Below are positions 1-9,676 of a stretch of DNA of 64,000 bases, one piece after another. The notes beneath the pieces are model-generated. The model saw only the letters and a list, made by a program, of their open reading frames with translations, did no database searches and was not told where the DNA came from. Every line of letters starts with the position of its first letter. The stretch's first letter is position 1. Source of the DNA: SVTX01 sp051867975 (lineage in GTDB: Bacteria > Bacillota > Clostridia > Oscillospirales > CAG-272); NCBI GenBank assembly GCA_051867975.1, contig JBJDZM010000010.1, positions 4,673 through 68,672 on the forward strand, in the 5' to 3' direction. Both the position numbers and the translations under genes were made by a program.

Positions 1-792
1 CAAAAACATAAACGTTCCGGCAGCGGCACCTTCATATTGCTGATAACTTTCGTATCCTACAATCGACTGCAGAAAACTCAATAATTGATTGCGGAAAACA
101 AACGAACCTGCAATTGCAATTAAATATCCGAGAAGTTTTACCCGTGTAATCTTAATTCGGGACATCCAGTAAAACGGAATCAAGCAAATTACAGACGCAT
201 GGATTGTATAACCCACCGCCATAAGCAGTAAAAACGGTATTAGTTTTCGGCGTTTTATTAACTCCAAACCGCCCCAAACCACAATAGCGGTTGCAATTGT
301 TTGCCTGTGTCCCGTTATTGCAAAAAACGAGTAGAATAATGTTGAATATACTATCCAAGAAACGCATGCATTTTTAGAATACTTATAAATGAAAAATGCC
401 ATCGGTACTGTGAAAACAACCGCAATAAATATCAGCCAAACCGTATAATACGGAGTGATGTCTCTGAAAAATTTTTCAATAATTGAAAATCCTATGTCCT
501 TGTATCCAATATCGGGAAAGAGAAAGTATTTTTCAATAAATCTATTCCAAAGTATATTCCAAGACGTGCCTTCGGAGTTTAAAAAAGAAATCCTGTAGGC
601 ATCTGTATCGGCACCAATCGAATATGCTCGCAAGCCGGATAACAGTATCCAGTTAACAGCACCGACTGTACACGTCCACATTGCCCTTTTTCGTTCGAGT
701 TGTTCTTCGCTTAAACCACACCTTATTGCCCCGGATGTTGGCAACATCCAAGCGAGAACAATTAAAAATATATTTAAAACATACCAAATCAT
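1..792 (-). CDS. EpsG-family polysaccharide polymerase, partial (C-terminus beyond window)
   Basis: A minus-strand reading frame starts at the ATG at 790-792 and stays open to the window edge, giving 264 visible residues and no stop. It is very hydrophobic, with several membrane segments. Near residue 60 it carries the arginine followed by GADTDAYRISF that is typical of EpsG-type membrane polymerases of Gram-positive exopolysaccharide loci. A GHRQTIATAIV stretch near residue 150 also fits that family. It is the last visible gene of the minus-strand glycan cluster, so the inferred role is joining repeat units at the outer membrane leaflet. No other candidate polymerase lies in this cluster. 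The family call is fairly sure; the substrate is unknown. Confidence 0.72.
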   Translation of the reverse strand, partial: MIWYVLNIFLIVLAWMLPTSGAIRCGLSEEQLERKRAMWTCTVGAVNWILLSGLRAYSIGADTDAYRISFLNSEGTSWNILWNRFIEKYFLFPDIGYKDIGFSIIEKFFRDITPYYTVWLIFIAVVFTVPMAFFIYKYSKNACVSWIVYSTLFYSFFAITGHRQTIATAIVVWGGLELIKRRKLIPFLLLMAVGYTIHASVICLIPFYWMSRIKITRVKLLGYLIAIAGSFVFRNQLLSFLQSIVGYESYQQYEGAAAGTFMFL

Positions 793-892
793 TTTTTATC
801 TCACCACATATAGCTTCATTCAAGCAATTTTTTATATGTGACCACCGTCTCATTAATTAAAGCCATTTTAGAAGAAAGGGTAGTAAACAATA

Positions 893-1477
893 TTATCGCC
901 TCGGATACTCTTCACTTGCCTTTATTAAGTATGGAGAGGAGTCATTTGAACTGATTTTTTTTGCCGGCACACCGCCTACAGTAATTCCCTCTTCAAGAAT
1001 ACTTTTCACAACAACCGCTCCTGCACCGATTACAACATTATCGGCAATCTCAACATCGCCGATGATTTTCGCCCCTGATGCAATATATACATTATTACCG
1101 ATGCGAGGAACATTCGGTGACGTCGCGTTTGCACCTATAGTAACACCCTCATGAATCCTGCAATTATCACCGATTATGGCGTTTCCGTTAACAACGGTAC
1201 AACCGTAATGTACTATGGCTAAGCCCGGTCCAAAAGAATTATATCCTATAGAAAATCCCAATTTTTGTCCTAATCTCAAGAATCTGAAATTATAAAACTT
1301 ACTTAAAGCTTTTCCTATTAAATCATTTCTGCAATTTGCAAGATATGCACATTTTCTCATTAATATTTGATATTTCCATATAATATCAACTACAAGTCTT
1401 GGCTTTTTGTAGTTTTTATCCAAAGCAATACGGTCACATTCAAGATAATACAGCAAATCTTCTTTGGATTGAATCAT
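893..1477 (-). CDS. serine acetyltransferase-like hexapeptide O-acetyltransferase
   Basis: This 194-residue protein has a helical N-terminal part and a left-handed beta-helix of hexapeptide repeats from about residue 80 to 175. The histidines in IVHYGC and IHEGVTIGAN match the catalytic region of serine-acetyltransferase-like enzymes, and the end GVPAKKI is typical. In a polysaccharide locus such proteins usually transfer acetyl groups from acetyl-CoA to a sugar hydroxyl. A role in cysteine synthesis is less likely here because no cysteine synthase is nearby. A GGAGG site precedes the ATG and lies over the end of the upstream glycosyltransferase, with a 3-bp gap, so translation is probably coupled. 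The acceptor sugar cannot be told. Confidence 0.8.
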   Translation of the reverse strand: MIQSKEDLLYYLECDRIALDKNYKKPRLVVDIIWKYQILMRKCAYLANCRNDLIGKALSKFYNFRFLRLGQKLGFSIGYNSFGPGLAIVHYGCTVVNGNAIIGDNCRIHEGVTIGANATSPNVPRIGNNVYIASGAKIIGDVEIADNVVIGAGAVVVKSILEEGITVGGVPAKKISSNDSSPYLIKASEEYPRR

Positions 1478-1480
1478 TCT

Positions 1481-2671
1481 CTATTCCTCCGTAATTTTTT
1501 TATATACATTATAGTATTTTTCAATATTTTTTTTATCATCAAACATCTGATGGGAAAATTCTACGCATTTTTCACTATATTTCCCTTTGCCGTTTTCCTT
1601 TATGATGCGGATATTCCGTATTACAGCATCAATATCCCCATCGGGACAAATATATCCGCAACCTTCCCCAACCAATTCCGGAGAGGCTGTATTATTGAAT
1701 ACAACTACAGGCGTTCCGCAGCTAAGCGCTTCTGCTGTGACTAAGCCGAACGTTTCTTGTTTTGAAAGTGTAACAAAAACATCTGCTTGAGAGTACAATT
1801 CAGCAAGCTTTTCCCTGTTTTCTGTCCTTGGTATTAAACGTATTTGTTCAGGTAGTTCTATACTACATTTCCCTACTAATACAATCTCTTCGTCATGTTC
1901 CAATCTTTTGGCTATCTCAATGAAGCCGTAAATCCCTTTACTTTCACTCCAACTCTCTGACACACCCATAATAACGAACTTTTTATCATGCTCATTGTTT
2001 TTAATACTGTCTATGGGATGAAAAACGTCAAAGTCAACCCAATTATAAATATAATCAATTAGCTTTGCATTCTTCAAAATTGATTTTTCGGCTTCATTTG
2101 CAATCCATTTAGAAACACCTATTATTGCAAGATTGTCAATTATATCAAAGTATTTCTTTTTATCTGCTAATGCCTTTTTACTCGTATCAAAAAGTAAACT
2201 TCTGTTATACTGTTTCATTGCAGGGCATTTACCACAGGCATCTTGCCAACGGAAACATCCAATGTCTGTATAATACGCACAGTGCCCTGTAAAGAAAAAA
2301 CAATCATGAAGGGTTACGCAAACGGCAATCTTATGCTTTGCCAAAAAGGATAAAATCATCCTGATATTAATGTTATTAGCATGCAAATTATGTATATGGA
2401 CAGCATCCGGTGAGAAGTCGGAAATATAATCAATAATTTTCTTTGTCTGCCGTCTTGACCAATATCCTTGAAGTCCTGTTAGGCGAGATAATAACGCATG
2501 CAACTTTTGATCAAAGAGTGTGCCTATCTTAACAGCACCCTCTTCATCAGTTTGACCTGATGTATAGATAAATCTGCTCTCTGCATTATTTTCATTAGCT
2601 TTCTTATGTATCGCTAACGCAAGCCTTCCCGTACTTCCGTTAGGTACAGCATTAATCTGAAGAACTCTCAT
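1481..2671 (-). CDS. glycosyltransferase family 4 (WcaC-like)
   Basis: A 396-residue GT-B glycosyltransferase. The N-terminus MRVLQINAVPNGSTGR is typical of WcaC-type enzymes. Residues about 120-150 hold the LHDCFFFTGHC and CGKCP cysteine-rich segment characteristic of this GT4 subgroup. The C-terminal half contains the E(x7)E nucleotide-sugar motif in ETFGLVTAEALSCGTPV. It is cytoplasmic and inferred to add one sugar to the lipid-linked repeat unit. Its start overlaps the end of the upstream glycosyltransferase by 20 bp, which shows operon organisation. Donor and acceptor sugars are unknown. Confidence 0.85.
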   Translation of the reverse strand: MRVLQINAVPNGSTGRLALAIHKKANENNAESRFIYTSGQTDEEGAVKIGTLFDQKLHALLSRLTGLQGYWSRRQTKKIIDYISDFSPDAVHIHNLHANNINIRMILSFLAKHKIAVCVTLHDCFFFTGHCAYYTDIGCFRWQDACGKCPAMKQYNRSLLFDTSKKALADKKKYFDIIDNLAIIGVSKWIANEAEKSILKNAKLIDYIYNWVDFDVFHPIDSIKNNEHDKKFVIMGVSESWSESKGIYGFIEIAKRLEHDEEIVLVGKCSIELPEQIRLIPRTENREKLAELYSQADVFVTLSKQETFGLVTAEALSCGTPVVVFNNTASPELVGEGCGYICPDGDIDAVIRNIRIIKENGKGKYSEKCVEFSHQMFDDKKNIEKYYNVYKKITEE

Positions 2672-3947
2672 TTGCTATCCTTTCAAAATCCGTAAGGATT
2701 GTAGTAGAAATTCGTTGCTTGTTATGATTATTTGCACAACACCGTTTTGCTTTGTGGGCATAATCTAAAATGATTTTATTATCATTTTTTATTTTTTCCA
2801 ATAGACTGTAAATTTCCGCCTTGTTGCTCACACACAAAGCCGCATCATTTTCTTTAAGATAAACTAAACCGCCCTGTTTTTCATCACAAACAGCCATAAC
2901 GGCACATCCGCTTGAAAGACAGTCTACAATTTTGGTTGAAAAAGACATACGAACCGCCAGTCGGTTCTTTAAATCAAACGATTCCGTGTGCAACGCTATA
3001 TCACTGTTATGGTAAATATTTTTAAGTTCCTCTTGCGAAACGGGAGAATGAACAAATGAGTTTACCCCGTCGTTTAACCCATATGCTTTTTTTGGCAATT
3101 CGTTAGCCGTATAAATATCCAGCCGGAAATTCACACCGTTTGCATTTATTTTTTTAATAGCATTGGCAACTTCCAAAAGTGTTTTCCAGCGGTTTAAATA
3201 TATCCCGCCGGCATACACAAGCCGAATGGGATTACCGACGGTTTCTTTTGCGGGAATATCCCCATACGAAACCGACTTGAGCAGTATTTTCATATTTGCC
3301 CCGAAATCCCTTTCACATTGCTGTTTTTGGGTTTCGGTCATAGTATATACAAGCGAATAATAAGGGAAAGTTTTTCTTAACTGACGGCGTACCGCAAAAC
3401 GGTTTATCCAGTAAAACGGGGATAAACTAAACTGTTTTAATGTATAGGAATCGTCCGAAATATAAGAAATCACTTTTTTGCCTGTAAGTTTTGCAATATA
3501 GCGTGTCAATCGTAACATAAAGGTATTACCGTAGCACGGCGCAAAAATTATATCAGGCGAAAAATCTTTTACAAAATCATTTAAACCTTTATTTTTCCAG
3601 TTTGAAAGGTTCCAAATAATGCTTTGTACGGTATAAAATACTCTTAACCTGTGACTGCGAAAAAAATGATAAAACTTTTTATTCGGTTTTTCCAGTTTGC
3701 TTTCTTGTTTTTGTTCGTCTTCTTCCAGTTCGAACGCTTTGCCTATGGGTTTGTGTTTCAAAAAATTATGTATGACCATTGAATCGGTCATTTGATAATA
3801 CTTTTTACACAAATGATTATCGGGTATTCCGGGGTTGCAATATATTTGCGCTAATTCAAAATTTGTATCGCTGAACATATTGGATAAAACGTTTCCGCCG
3901 TTTGTTCCATCCTGCCATACTTCAGCAGAAATTATCAATACTTTCAT
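2652..3947 (-). CDS. glycosyltransferase, GT-B fold
   Basis: A 431-residue protein with a Rossmann-like start (MKVLIISAEVWQDGTNGGNV). A C-terminal nucleotide-sugar domain contains SFSTKIVDCLSSGCAVMAV, the usual GT-B loop for donor binding. The sequence is more divergent than the neighbouring GT4 proteins and no clean E(x7)E motif is seen. It is inferred to be a retaining sugar transferase of the exopolysaccharide pathway, from fold pattern and from position between two other glycosyltransferases (20-bp overlap downstream, 10-bp gap upstream). The specific sugar is unknown. Confidence 0.72.
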   Translation of the reverse strand: MKVLIISAEVWQDGTNGGNVLSNMFSDTNFELAQIYCNPGIPDNHLCKKYYQMTDSMVIHNFLKHKPIGKAFELEEDEQKQESKLEKPNKKFYHFFRSHRLRVFYTVQSIIWNLSNWKNKGLNDFVKDFSPDIIFAPCYGNTFMLRLTRYIAKLTGKKVISYISDDSYTLKQFSLSPFYWINRFAVRRQLRKTFPYYSLVYTMTETQKQQCERDFGANMKILLKSVSYGDIPAKETVGNPIRLVYAGGIYLNRWKTLLEVANAIKKINANGVNFRLDIYTANELPKKAYGLNDGVNSFVHSPVSQEELKNIYHNSDIALHTESFDLKNRLAVRMSFSTKIVDCLSSGCAVMAVCDEKQGGLVYLKENDAALCVSNKAEIYSLLEKIKNDNKIILDYAHKAKRCCANNHNKQRISTTILTDFERIANESSSD

Positions 3948-3957
3948 AACAATCTCT

Positions 3958-4941
3958 CTATTTACGTCTTTTACAGGTTAAATAAATCTTTAGCAGACAT
4001 AATGTCAGATTAAATCCTAAACACCTATACAGTTTAGATATTCTTTTTTGTTTTGGATTAAGATTATACTCGAAAAGGAATGAATAGTTTTTTGCAATAT
4101 TCGTCAATTTCTTTTTGAGTTTAATACTTTTTAAACAACAAATATATGCGCATACAATCGAATATTGGTAAGAGACATAATTCAAAAAAACTTTTTGTGC
4201 CTCGTTATCTTTTTCCATTCCATCACAGTATTCACAAATAATATTTAGATACTGTTCGATGTGTTCGGATGTTACTATATTTGTAATTGAACCCGTACGA
4301 CCCTGGCGATACATATAAAAATGGTAGTTTAAATACAAATATTTAGGCAATAAGCAACTCAGTCTGAAAATCCATTCAATATCTTCACTTTTTATGTTTT
4401 CCTTAAACTTAAGATTGTTTTCAAGCAGATATTTCCGTTCGAGCACTTTCGTGCATACACTACCAATAATAAGATCTTTTTTTATCAAAGTTATCAGTTC
4501 GCTTGTTGAACCCTCCTCATATTTCATTGAGGGAAACTGAAAATGGTCTTCCCTTTCCTTACCGTCCGGATAAACGAGAGTCGCTGCACATACAACTACT
4601 TGTACCCATGGGTTTTTACTGATCTCAGAGAATAGCGTTTGCAATACATTTGAATCTTTCCAATAATCATCGCCGTCTAAAAAGAGTAAATATTTCCCAT
4701 TCGCCTTATCAATTCCGGCATTTCTTGCAGAAGATAACCCGCCGTTTTTCTTGTGTATGACAGATATTCTCGAATCTACCGCCGCATATGCATCGCATAT
4801 TTCAGGGCACTTGTCCGGTGAGCCATCGTCCACAAGAATAATCTCAATATCTCGAAATGTCTGATTCACAACACTGTCAACACATTCCCTTAAATAGTTT
4901 TCAACCTTGTATACCGGTATTATTACACTAAAAAACGCCAT
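3958..4941 (-). CDS. glycosyltransferase family 2
   Basis: A 327-residue GT-A enzyme. The N-terminal domain carries FSVIIPVYKVENYLRECVDS and ILVDDGSPD. The metal-binding DXD-type motif follows in LDGDDYW near residue 90, together with GGLSSARNAGI. The C-terminal 120 residues are basic and hydrophobic and may sit at the membrane surface. It is inferred to be an inverting transferase adding one sugar to the undecaprenyl-linked intermediate. It lies 6 bp downstream of the next glycosyltransferase in the same operon. The sugar identity cannot be predicted. Confidence 0.88.
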   Translation of the reverse strand: MAFFSVIIPVYKVENYLRECVDSVVNQTFRDIEIILVDDGSPDKCPEICDAYAAVDSRISVIHKKNGGLSSARNAGIDKANGKYLLFLDGDDYWKDSNVLQTLFSEISKNPWVQVVVCAATLVYPDGKEREDHFQFPSMKYEEGSTSELITLIKKDLIIGSVCTKVLERKYLLENNLKFKENIKSEDIEWIFRLSCLLPKYLYLNYHFYMYRQGRTGSITNIVTSEHIEQYLNIICEYCDGMEKDNEAQKVFLNYVSYQYSIVCAYICCLKSIKLKKKLTNIAKNYSFLFEYNLNPKQKRISKLYRCLGFNLTLCLLKIYLTCKRRK

Positions 4942-4947
4942 GCTATT

Positions 4948-6027
4948 TTACTCCAACCCTTCATAAAACGACTGAAGAAACTCCACAGAATCCGGCAAAT
5001 TATACCCCGCCTCAATCACACGCTGTGCTGACGATAAATCACGGGATCTGTCCGTTTCAATTATTGCTGCAGCCCACTCGTCCGCATCTTTTTCAAGAGA
5101 AAAAAATTCAAGCAATCCTGTAATATCGGTTTCTGTAGTAACCCTGTCTTTTGATGTGATACAATGCAAACCATTTGTTTGCGCCTCAATCAAAGTTATG
5201 CTGAGGCCCTCATACTTTGACGGCAGACAGAATACATCAAAAGCATTCATTACTTCGTTTACATTATTTATTGACCCTGTAAAAACTACTTTTTCTGTTA
5301 ATCCAAGTGAGTTGACTTTCTCTGTAATATCTTTTTTTAAATGCCCGTTACCGTCACCGACGCAAACCAACTTTGAGTCAGGGATTCTCTTTTGTAACTC
5401 ATAAAAAATATCAATCAAAAATGAATGATTTTTCTGATAGTCAATTCTTCCGACATGTCCCACTACAAACGAGTCATTTAAACCGTATTTTTCGCGAATT
5501 TTTTCTCTATCTTCTGATGAAAAACAATATTTTTCCACGTCTATTGCATTTGGAATGACCTGGAAATCCTTGTTTCCGAATAGCCATCTTCCTGCAGCCT
5601 CACTGCAAGCAAATCTAACACAGTTAAATGAAAGAAAAGTCTTTGCCAGTCTGTGTATTATTTTCTTTTCAGCGTTAGTATTATGTGAGTGGATAATTAA
5701 ATGCTTTGCGCCGCCGCATCTTGCTGCCCGTAGGTCAAAATAACCTATCGCATTTCCGGTATGTCTATGGATAATTGAATAACCATTGGCTTTTACAATA
5801 TTTTTTATATCCAAAAAGGTACGTAACGGTTTCTTGGTAAGTGAATGGGTATGATATACTTTTCCGCCAAGTTCATTTATTTCTTTGTCAAAATATCCTG
5901 GATTAGGTGATGTTATGAGGAAGTCAAACTGAACCTTCGTCCTGTCAATCATCCGATACCTGTCCATCACAAAATGTTCAATACCGCCGTTTCCCATTAT
6001 ATTAAACACATGAAGAACCCTAATCAT
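4948..6027 (-). CDS. glycosyltransferase family 4 (EpsF-like)
   Basis: A 359-residue GT-B protein starting MIRVLHVFNIMGNGGIEHFV, the typical glycine-rich N-terminal acceptor loop of EpsF-like enzymes. The donor domain starts at VGHVGRIDYQKNH near residue 190. It has the E(x7)E motif in EGLSITLIEAQTNGL near residue 275. It overlaps the upstream glycosyltransferase by 8 bp, so the two are probably translated together. It is inferred to be a cytoplasmic sugar transferase of the exopolysaccharide pathway. Confidence 0.86.
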   Translation of the reverse strand: MIRVLHVFNIMGNGGIEHFVMDRYRMIDRTKVQFDFLITSPNPGYFDKEINELGGKVYHTHSLTKKPLRTFLDIKNIVKANGYSIIHRHTGNAIGYFDLRAARCGGAKHLIIHSHNTNAEKKIIHRLAKTFLSFNCVRFACSEAAGRWLFGNKDFQVIPNAIDVEKYCFSSEDREKIREKYGLNDSFVVGHVGRIDYQKNHSFLIDIFYELQKRIPDSKLVCVGDGNGHLKKDITEKVNSLGLTEKVVFTGSINNVNEVMNAFDVFCLPSKYEGLSITLIEAQTNGLHCITSKDRVTTETDITGLLEFFSLEKDADEWAAAIIETDRSRDLSSAQRVIEAGYNLPDSVEFLQSFYEGLE

Positions 6028-7159
6028 TTTTTATTTCCTCCGGAAAATAAATGCCTGTTAACTCGGATTGAACATTTTGCTTACCGTACTTCATGATGTC
6101 GTCCTGTGCCTGTTCTTTTATTCTTTGTGCCGATTCGGTATCAAGCAACAATTCTAAGACTTTTTCCCCCATTTGATGGATATTGTCGCCGCAAATCAGA
6201 TAGCCGTTTTTTCCGTCCTGTATCAATTCCCTATGACCACGATTATAAGTTGCTACAACCGGAGTACCCGACATCATAGCCTCAACAATATTTAATGGCA
6301 GTCCCTCACGCTTACTGCATGCAACACACACATCCGCAATATGTTGATAATCCTGAAGATTGGTAACATATCCAAGCAACTTCACGTTATTCTGCAATCT
6401 GAGTTCGACAATTAGATTTTCAAGGTTATCCTTCTCAGGTCCATTCCCCGCAATCAAAAGCATTGTATCCGGATATTGTTGAGCAACCTCGGTCATCATA
6501 CGAATAGCCATTTGCTGATTTTTATTAGGGAGAAGTTCTCCTACACACAGTATCAGCCTTTGGTTTTCATAATATCCCATTTTTGAACGAAGCTCTCTCT
6601 TTTCATCCTCCGAAACAGGGTAATAACGATTTTCATCCACACCGACTCCATGTATTCGCTCTATTTGGCACTTAAATTTTTCATTTGCCAAATCATAATC
6701 TTCGTTAGTAATAGTAATCAACTTATCTGTATAATGATTTGCGAAAAATTTTTCAATAGGATAGAATACAATCCAATTCTTCTTTGGCGCACCCTTATAA
6801 AAATGAAATCCATGTGCTGTATAAATGACTTTTGTTCCGTTTTTCCTCGCATTTCTTGCTGCAAGACGAGTCACAATACCGCCCATAGGGGTATTGCAAT
6901 GGATAATATCATAGTGACCGTCGTCGATGATTCTTTTTAATTGCTTATAAGCTCTTATATTATCAGTACTCTTCGGAGATCGAGCAAACGGAACATCATA
7001 AACCTTATCAACAAAATCAAGTTTTAATCCGTTTTTTTCTGCAAGGTTGTCCCTTGCGGCAACATGCACTTCACAATTATGCTCATGTAGCATTTCAACA
7101 AGTGGCTTATGAAATTGACAAATATGCGATTGAACTGTGGCAGTTAGTAATACTCTCAT
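6020..7159 (-). CDS. glycosyltransferase family 4 (EpsD-like)
   Basis: A 379-residue GT-B protein resembling Bacillus EpsD. It has an N-terminal MRVLLTATVQSHICQFHKPL, an IIHCNTPMGGIVTRLAAR acceptor segment near residue 90, and a donor domain with LCVGELLPNKNQQMAI. The E(x7)E motif lies in REGLPLNIVEAMMSGTPVV. It follows the frameshifted asparagine-synthase-like gene by 14 bp and overlaps the next glycosyltransferase by 8 bp. It probably adds an early sugar of the repeat unit, as inferred from position and the EpsD resemblance. Confidence 0.86.
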   Translation of the reverse strand: MRVLLTATVQSHICQFHKPLVEMLHEHNCEVHVAARDNLAEKNGLKLDFVDKVYDVPFARSPKSTDNIRAYKQLKRIIDDGHYDIIHCNTPMGGIVTRLAARNARKNGTKVIYTAHGFHFYKGAPKKNWIVFYPIEKFFANHYTDKLITITNEDYDLANEKFKCQIERIHGVGVDENRYYPVSEDEKRELRSKMGYYENQRLILCVGELLPNKNQQMAIRMMTEVAQQYPDTMLLIAGNGPEKDNLENLIVELRLQNNVKLLGYVTNLQDYQHIADVCVACSKREGLPLNIVEAMMSGTPVVATYNRGHRELIQDGKNGYLICGDNIHQMGEKVLELLLDTESAQRIKEQAQDDIMKYGKQNVQSELTGIYFPEEIKND

Positions 7160-7173
7160 TACTGTAATCCTTT

Positions 7174-8774
7174 CTAAAAGGGCAATATGGAGTTTATTTC
7201 AAAAATAACATTTAAAAGGAACGCTCGCATACGTGTTTCTTTCAAATTTACAACACGGATGTTCATATCAAACAAATCTTTATTCAGATATTTTTTCATA
7301 TCCAAATGATGTTGATCTGAAATGCGTTTTTCCAGCGGAACACGGAACATAAGGTCAAAAAATCTTCGGTTATTGTAAATGAAAGTAATATCAAAACAGT
7401 ACTTCATCTCCGTAATGTTCAAGCCGCCCCAACTTCCCCATGTTACTTCGTTATAATGCATATCAGCAGGTGGGTATGCAGAAGGAATTTTATCATACTC
7501 AAAATCAATAATATAATTTGCAAATAACTTATCAATTTTATGTGCCAACGAACGGTTGCAAATGAAAATCTTATATAAGTTTCGGAACAGTTTAGGTGAA
7601 AGCTTCGGAAAGGATTTTCTTCCGTAGTGCTTATACCAATAGGCGCGAATCGTCTCCGAAACCCACGATTTTACCTCCACATCACATTCCGTATTATCGC
7701 GCAGATAAAATTTCTTTCTTGCTTCATTATCATAAAGTTCAGCAACATATCCGTTATTATGCCTAAAGAGTTCTCTGCGTTCTTCAAAATCTTTAAGTTC
7801 ATCATTTTGCGAAGGAATCTGATATTCGTGATGTTTCAGACCGAATTTTTCCGAAATTTGCTTTGCCGCAGCAGCATCGGGTATTTCTTTTTCGGCAGAA
7901 ATATAACTGAATGTTTCAAATTTGTTATAATTTCCGTTAGCGGAAGCAAAGGTTGTATTGCTGTCAATACCGCCCGTTAAAGAAATCCACGGATGTTTCC
8001 ACTTATGCGAAACTAATGTCATATTATTTTTTAAAATTTCTGCCGCTGCTTCAATTACCTTTTGATATTCATCTTCATTAGTTGCCGCCGAAAGTTCACG
8101 CAACGGCCAATACCGCTTATGAGTGATATTGCCGTTACCGTATGTATACATTATGCTCGGAACAATACGCCGTAACTTTGAAAACGGTGTTAAATCCGCC
8201 GGCAGATAAGGTCCCATTACACGTCCGTACCATTTGTAATTAACCAATTCTTTCACAAAAGAATCCATTTCCAGACCGCATAAGTCCCCTATTAGTTGAG
8301 CATGGGAAGAAAGATAAAAAACTCCGTTTACAACCCCGCTGCACGCCGACTGCATTCCGGACGGATCAACAAGATAACGGAGTTCGCCGTCTATTAAGTC
8401 GCCGTATACAAAAACGCCGGTAAGGTTATTTATTTGTTCTATATAATCATCTGTACCGTATGAGAGTGAATTATACGCTTGAGAATTTTATCTTCCTCAT
8501 ATTCCATACTAAACGGATTATATGCGTGTCCCAAAATAAAAAAACAGTTTCCGTTTTCATCTTCATAGATATGCATTCCGGTTAAATTATGAGCCATAAA
8601 GCAGTAGTTACCGTGTTTTTCGATTTTCCAATTTCCGTAAAACGGGAAACCGTTTAAATCGGTTTGCTCCTTATCCGTAATCAGAAATCCGCGAATAAAC
8701 AAATCATTTTTTAAATAAGGTTTGCTTTCCAGTATTGTTTTTATATCTTTCACTGCCATAATCAATTTCCCCAT
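7174..8774 (-). pseudogene. asparagine synthase-like gene split by a 2-bp frameshift
   Basis: Two frames together make one asparagine-synthase-like protein of about 530 residues. The N-terminal frame (start ATG 8774, or TTG 8777) stops at the TAG at 8439-8441. The C-terminal frame is open from 8487 down to 7174. Removing one TC from the TCTC run at about 8461-8466 (minus strand) joins ...LKRIIHS directly to YGTDDYIEQINNLTGVFVYG, which continues naturally. The PP-loop is present as LTGGIDSNT. The N-terminal domain does not begin with the Cys2 used by glutamine-dependent enzymes, so ammonia or another amine donor may be used. It sits inside the polysaccharide cluster, where such proteins may amidate a sugar acid or substituent. 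This is either a real inactivating or phase-variable change or a sequencing error. Confidence 0.8.
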
Positions 8775-9673
8775 CAATATTTATTTAAATTTTTTAATAT
8801 TAAATTATATAGTCGCACTTGATTCCCATCTCCAACAAAACTGTTATGCGGGGTAATAATTACATTTTCCATATTCCAAATAGGACTGTTTTCGTCAAGC
8901 GGTTCTTCTTCAAAAACATCAAGCACTGCACCGCCGATTTTAGGCAGAACTTCAATCATAGCCGCCGTATCAACTACCGCACCGCGCGCAATATTAACAA
9001 TTACTGCGCTATCCTTCAAAACAGAGAACCGAACTTCGTTCATTAAGTGCTTGGTCTTATCTGTCAAAGGTAATGTGAGTATAATCACATCTGCTTTAGT
9101 AAGCTCCGTATCCAATTCCGAAAGGCTTACTATTTTTTCGTAGTATTCATCTTTTCTCGGAACTAAGTCGACACCTGTCAATTTACAACCGAATGCCCGA
9201 AATCGTTTAGCACATTCTGTACCGACGCTGCCGCAGCCGACGACACATACATTTTTTCCATAAAGCTCCAGCAATCCACGGTGTTTTTCCCATTTATGTT
9301 GCTTTTGGTTCCCGCCGAAAAAACGCATCCGCTTATACAATTGGAGAACGCCGGTTATTGCAAATTCTGCCATGGGAATACTGTAAACACCACGTGCGTT
9401 ATGTATTTCAATTCCGTGCGCTTTTACATAGTCCATAGGGACACGGTCAAACCCTGCGCTTGTAAGCTGAATATAGCGTAGCGATGTAAACTGTTCTATC
9501 GGGTGACTCAAAAAAATGCCGTTCCCGATAATGCCTTCAACCCAACCGGCTTCACATGGTAACGGTGACTTTTCCTGCTGCATAAAAACCACATTGTGAC
9601 CACGCTCACGCAACATATTCAATTCATTTTCCGTACAATCAAATGCTCCGGTCACAAGTAGGTTCATTTTCAC
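8774..9673 (-). CDS. D-isomer-specific 2-hydroxyacid dehydrogenase family protein
   Basis: A 299-residue NAD(P)-dependent oxidoreductase. The dinucleotide-binding glycine motif is VVGCGSVGTECAKRF near residue 145. The family's catalytic Arg, Glu and His are visible in NIARGAVVD, DVFEEEPLDENSP and ITPHNSF. Enzymes of this family interconvert 2-keto acids and D-2-hydroxy acids. The gene lies 3 bp after an HpcH/HpaI-type aldolase, and its stop overlaps the next ATG (TGATG). A joint role in making a hydroxy-acid substituent for the polysaccharide is therefore plausible, but this is inference. A housekeeping role seems unlikely in this position. Confidence 0.85.
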   Translation of the reverse strand: MKMNLLVTGAFDCTENELNMLRERGHNVVFMQQEKSPLPCEAGWVEGIIGNGIFLSHPIEQFTSLRYIQLTSAGFDRVPMDYVKAHGIEIHNARGVYSIPMAEFAITGVLQLYKRMRFFGGNQKQHKWEKHRGLLELYGKNVCVVGCGSVGTECAKRFRAFGCKLTGVDLVPRKDEYYEKIVSLSELDTELTKADVIILTLPLTDKTKHLMNEVRFSVLKDSAVIVNIARGAVVDTAAMIEVLPKIGGAVLDVFEEEPLDENSPIWNMENVIITPHNSFVGDGNQVRLYNLILKNLNKY

Positions 9674-9676
9674 CCC

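Noticed and set aside
7174..8355. The C-terminal asparagine-synthase part treated as an independent gene starting at its first ATG
   Set aside because: Its frame is homologous in pattern well upstream of that ATG (YGTDDYIEQINNLTGVFVYG), so it is the rest of a frameshifted gene.
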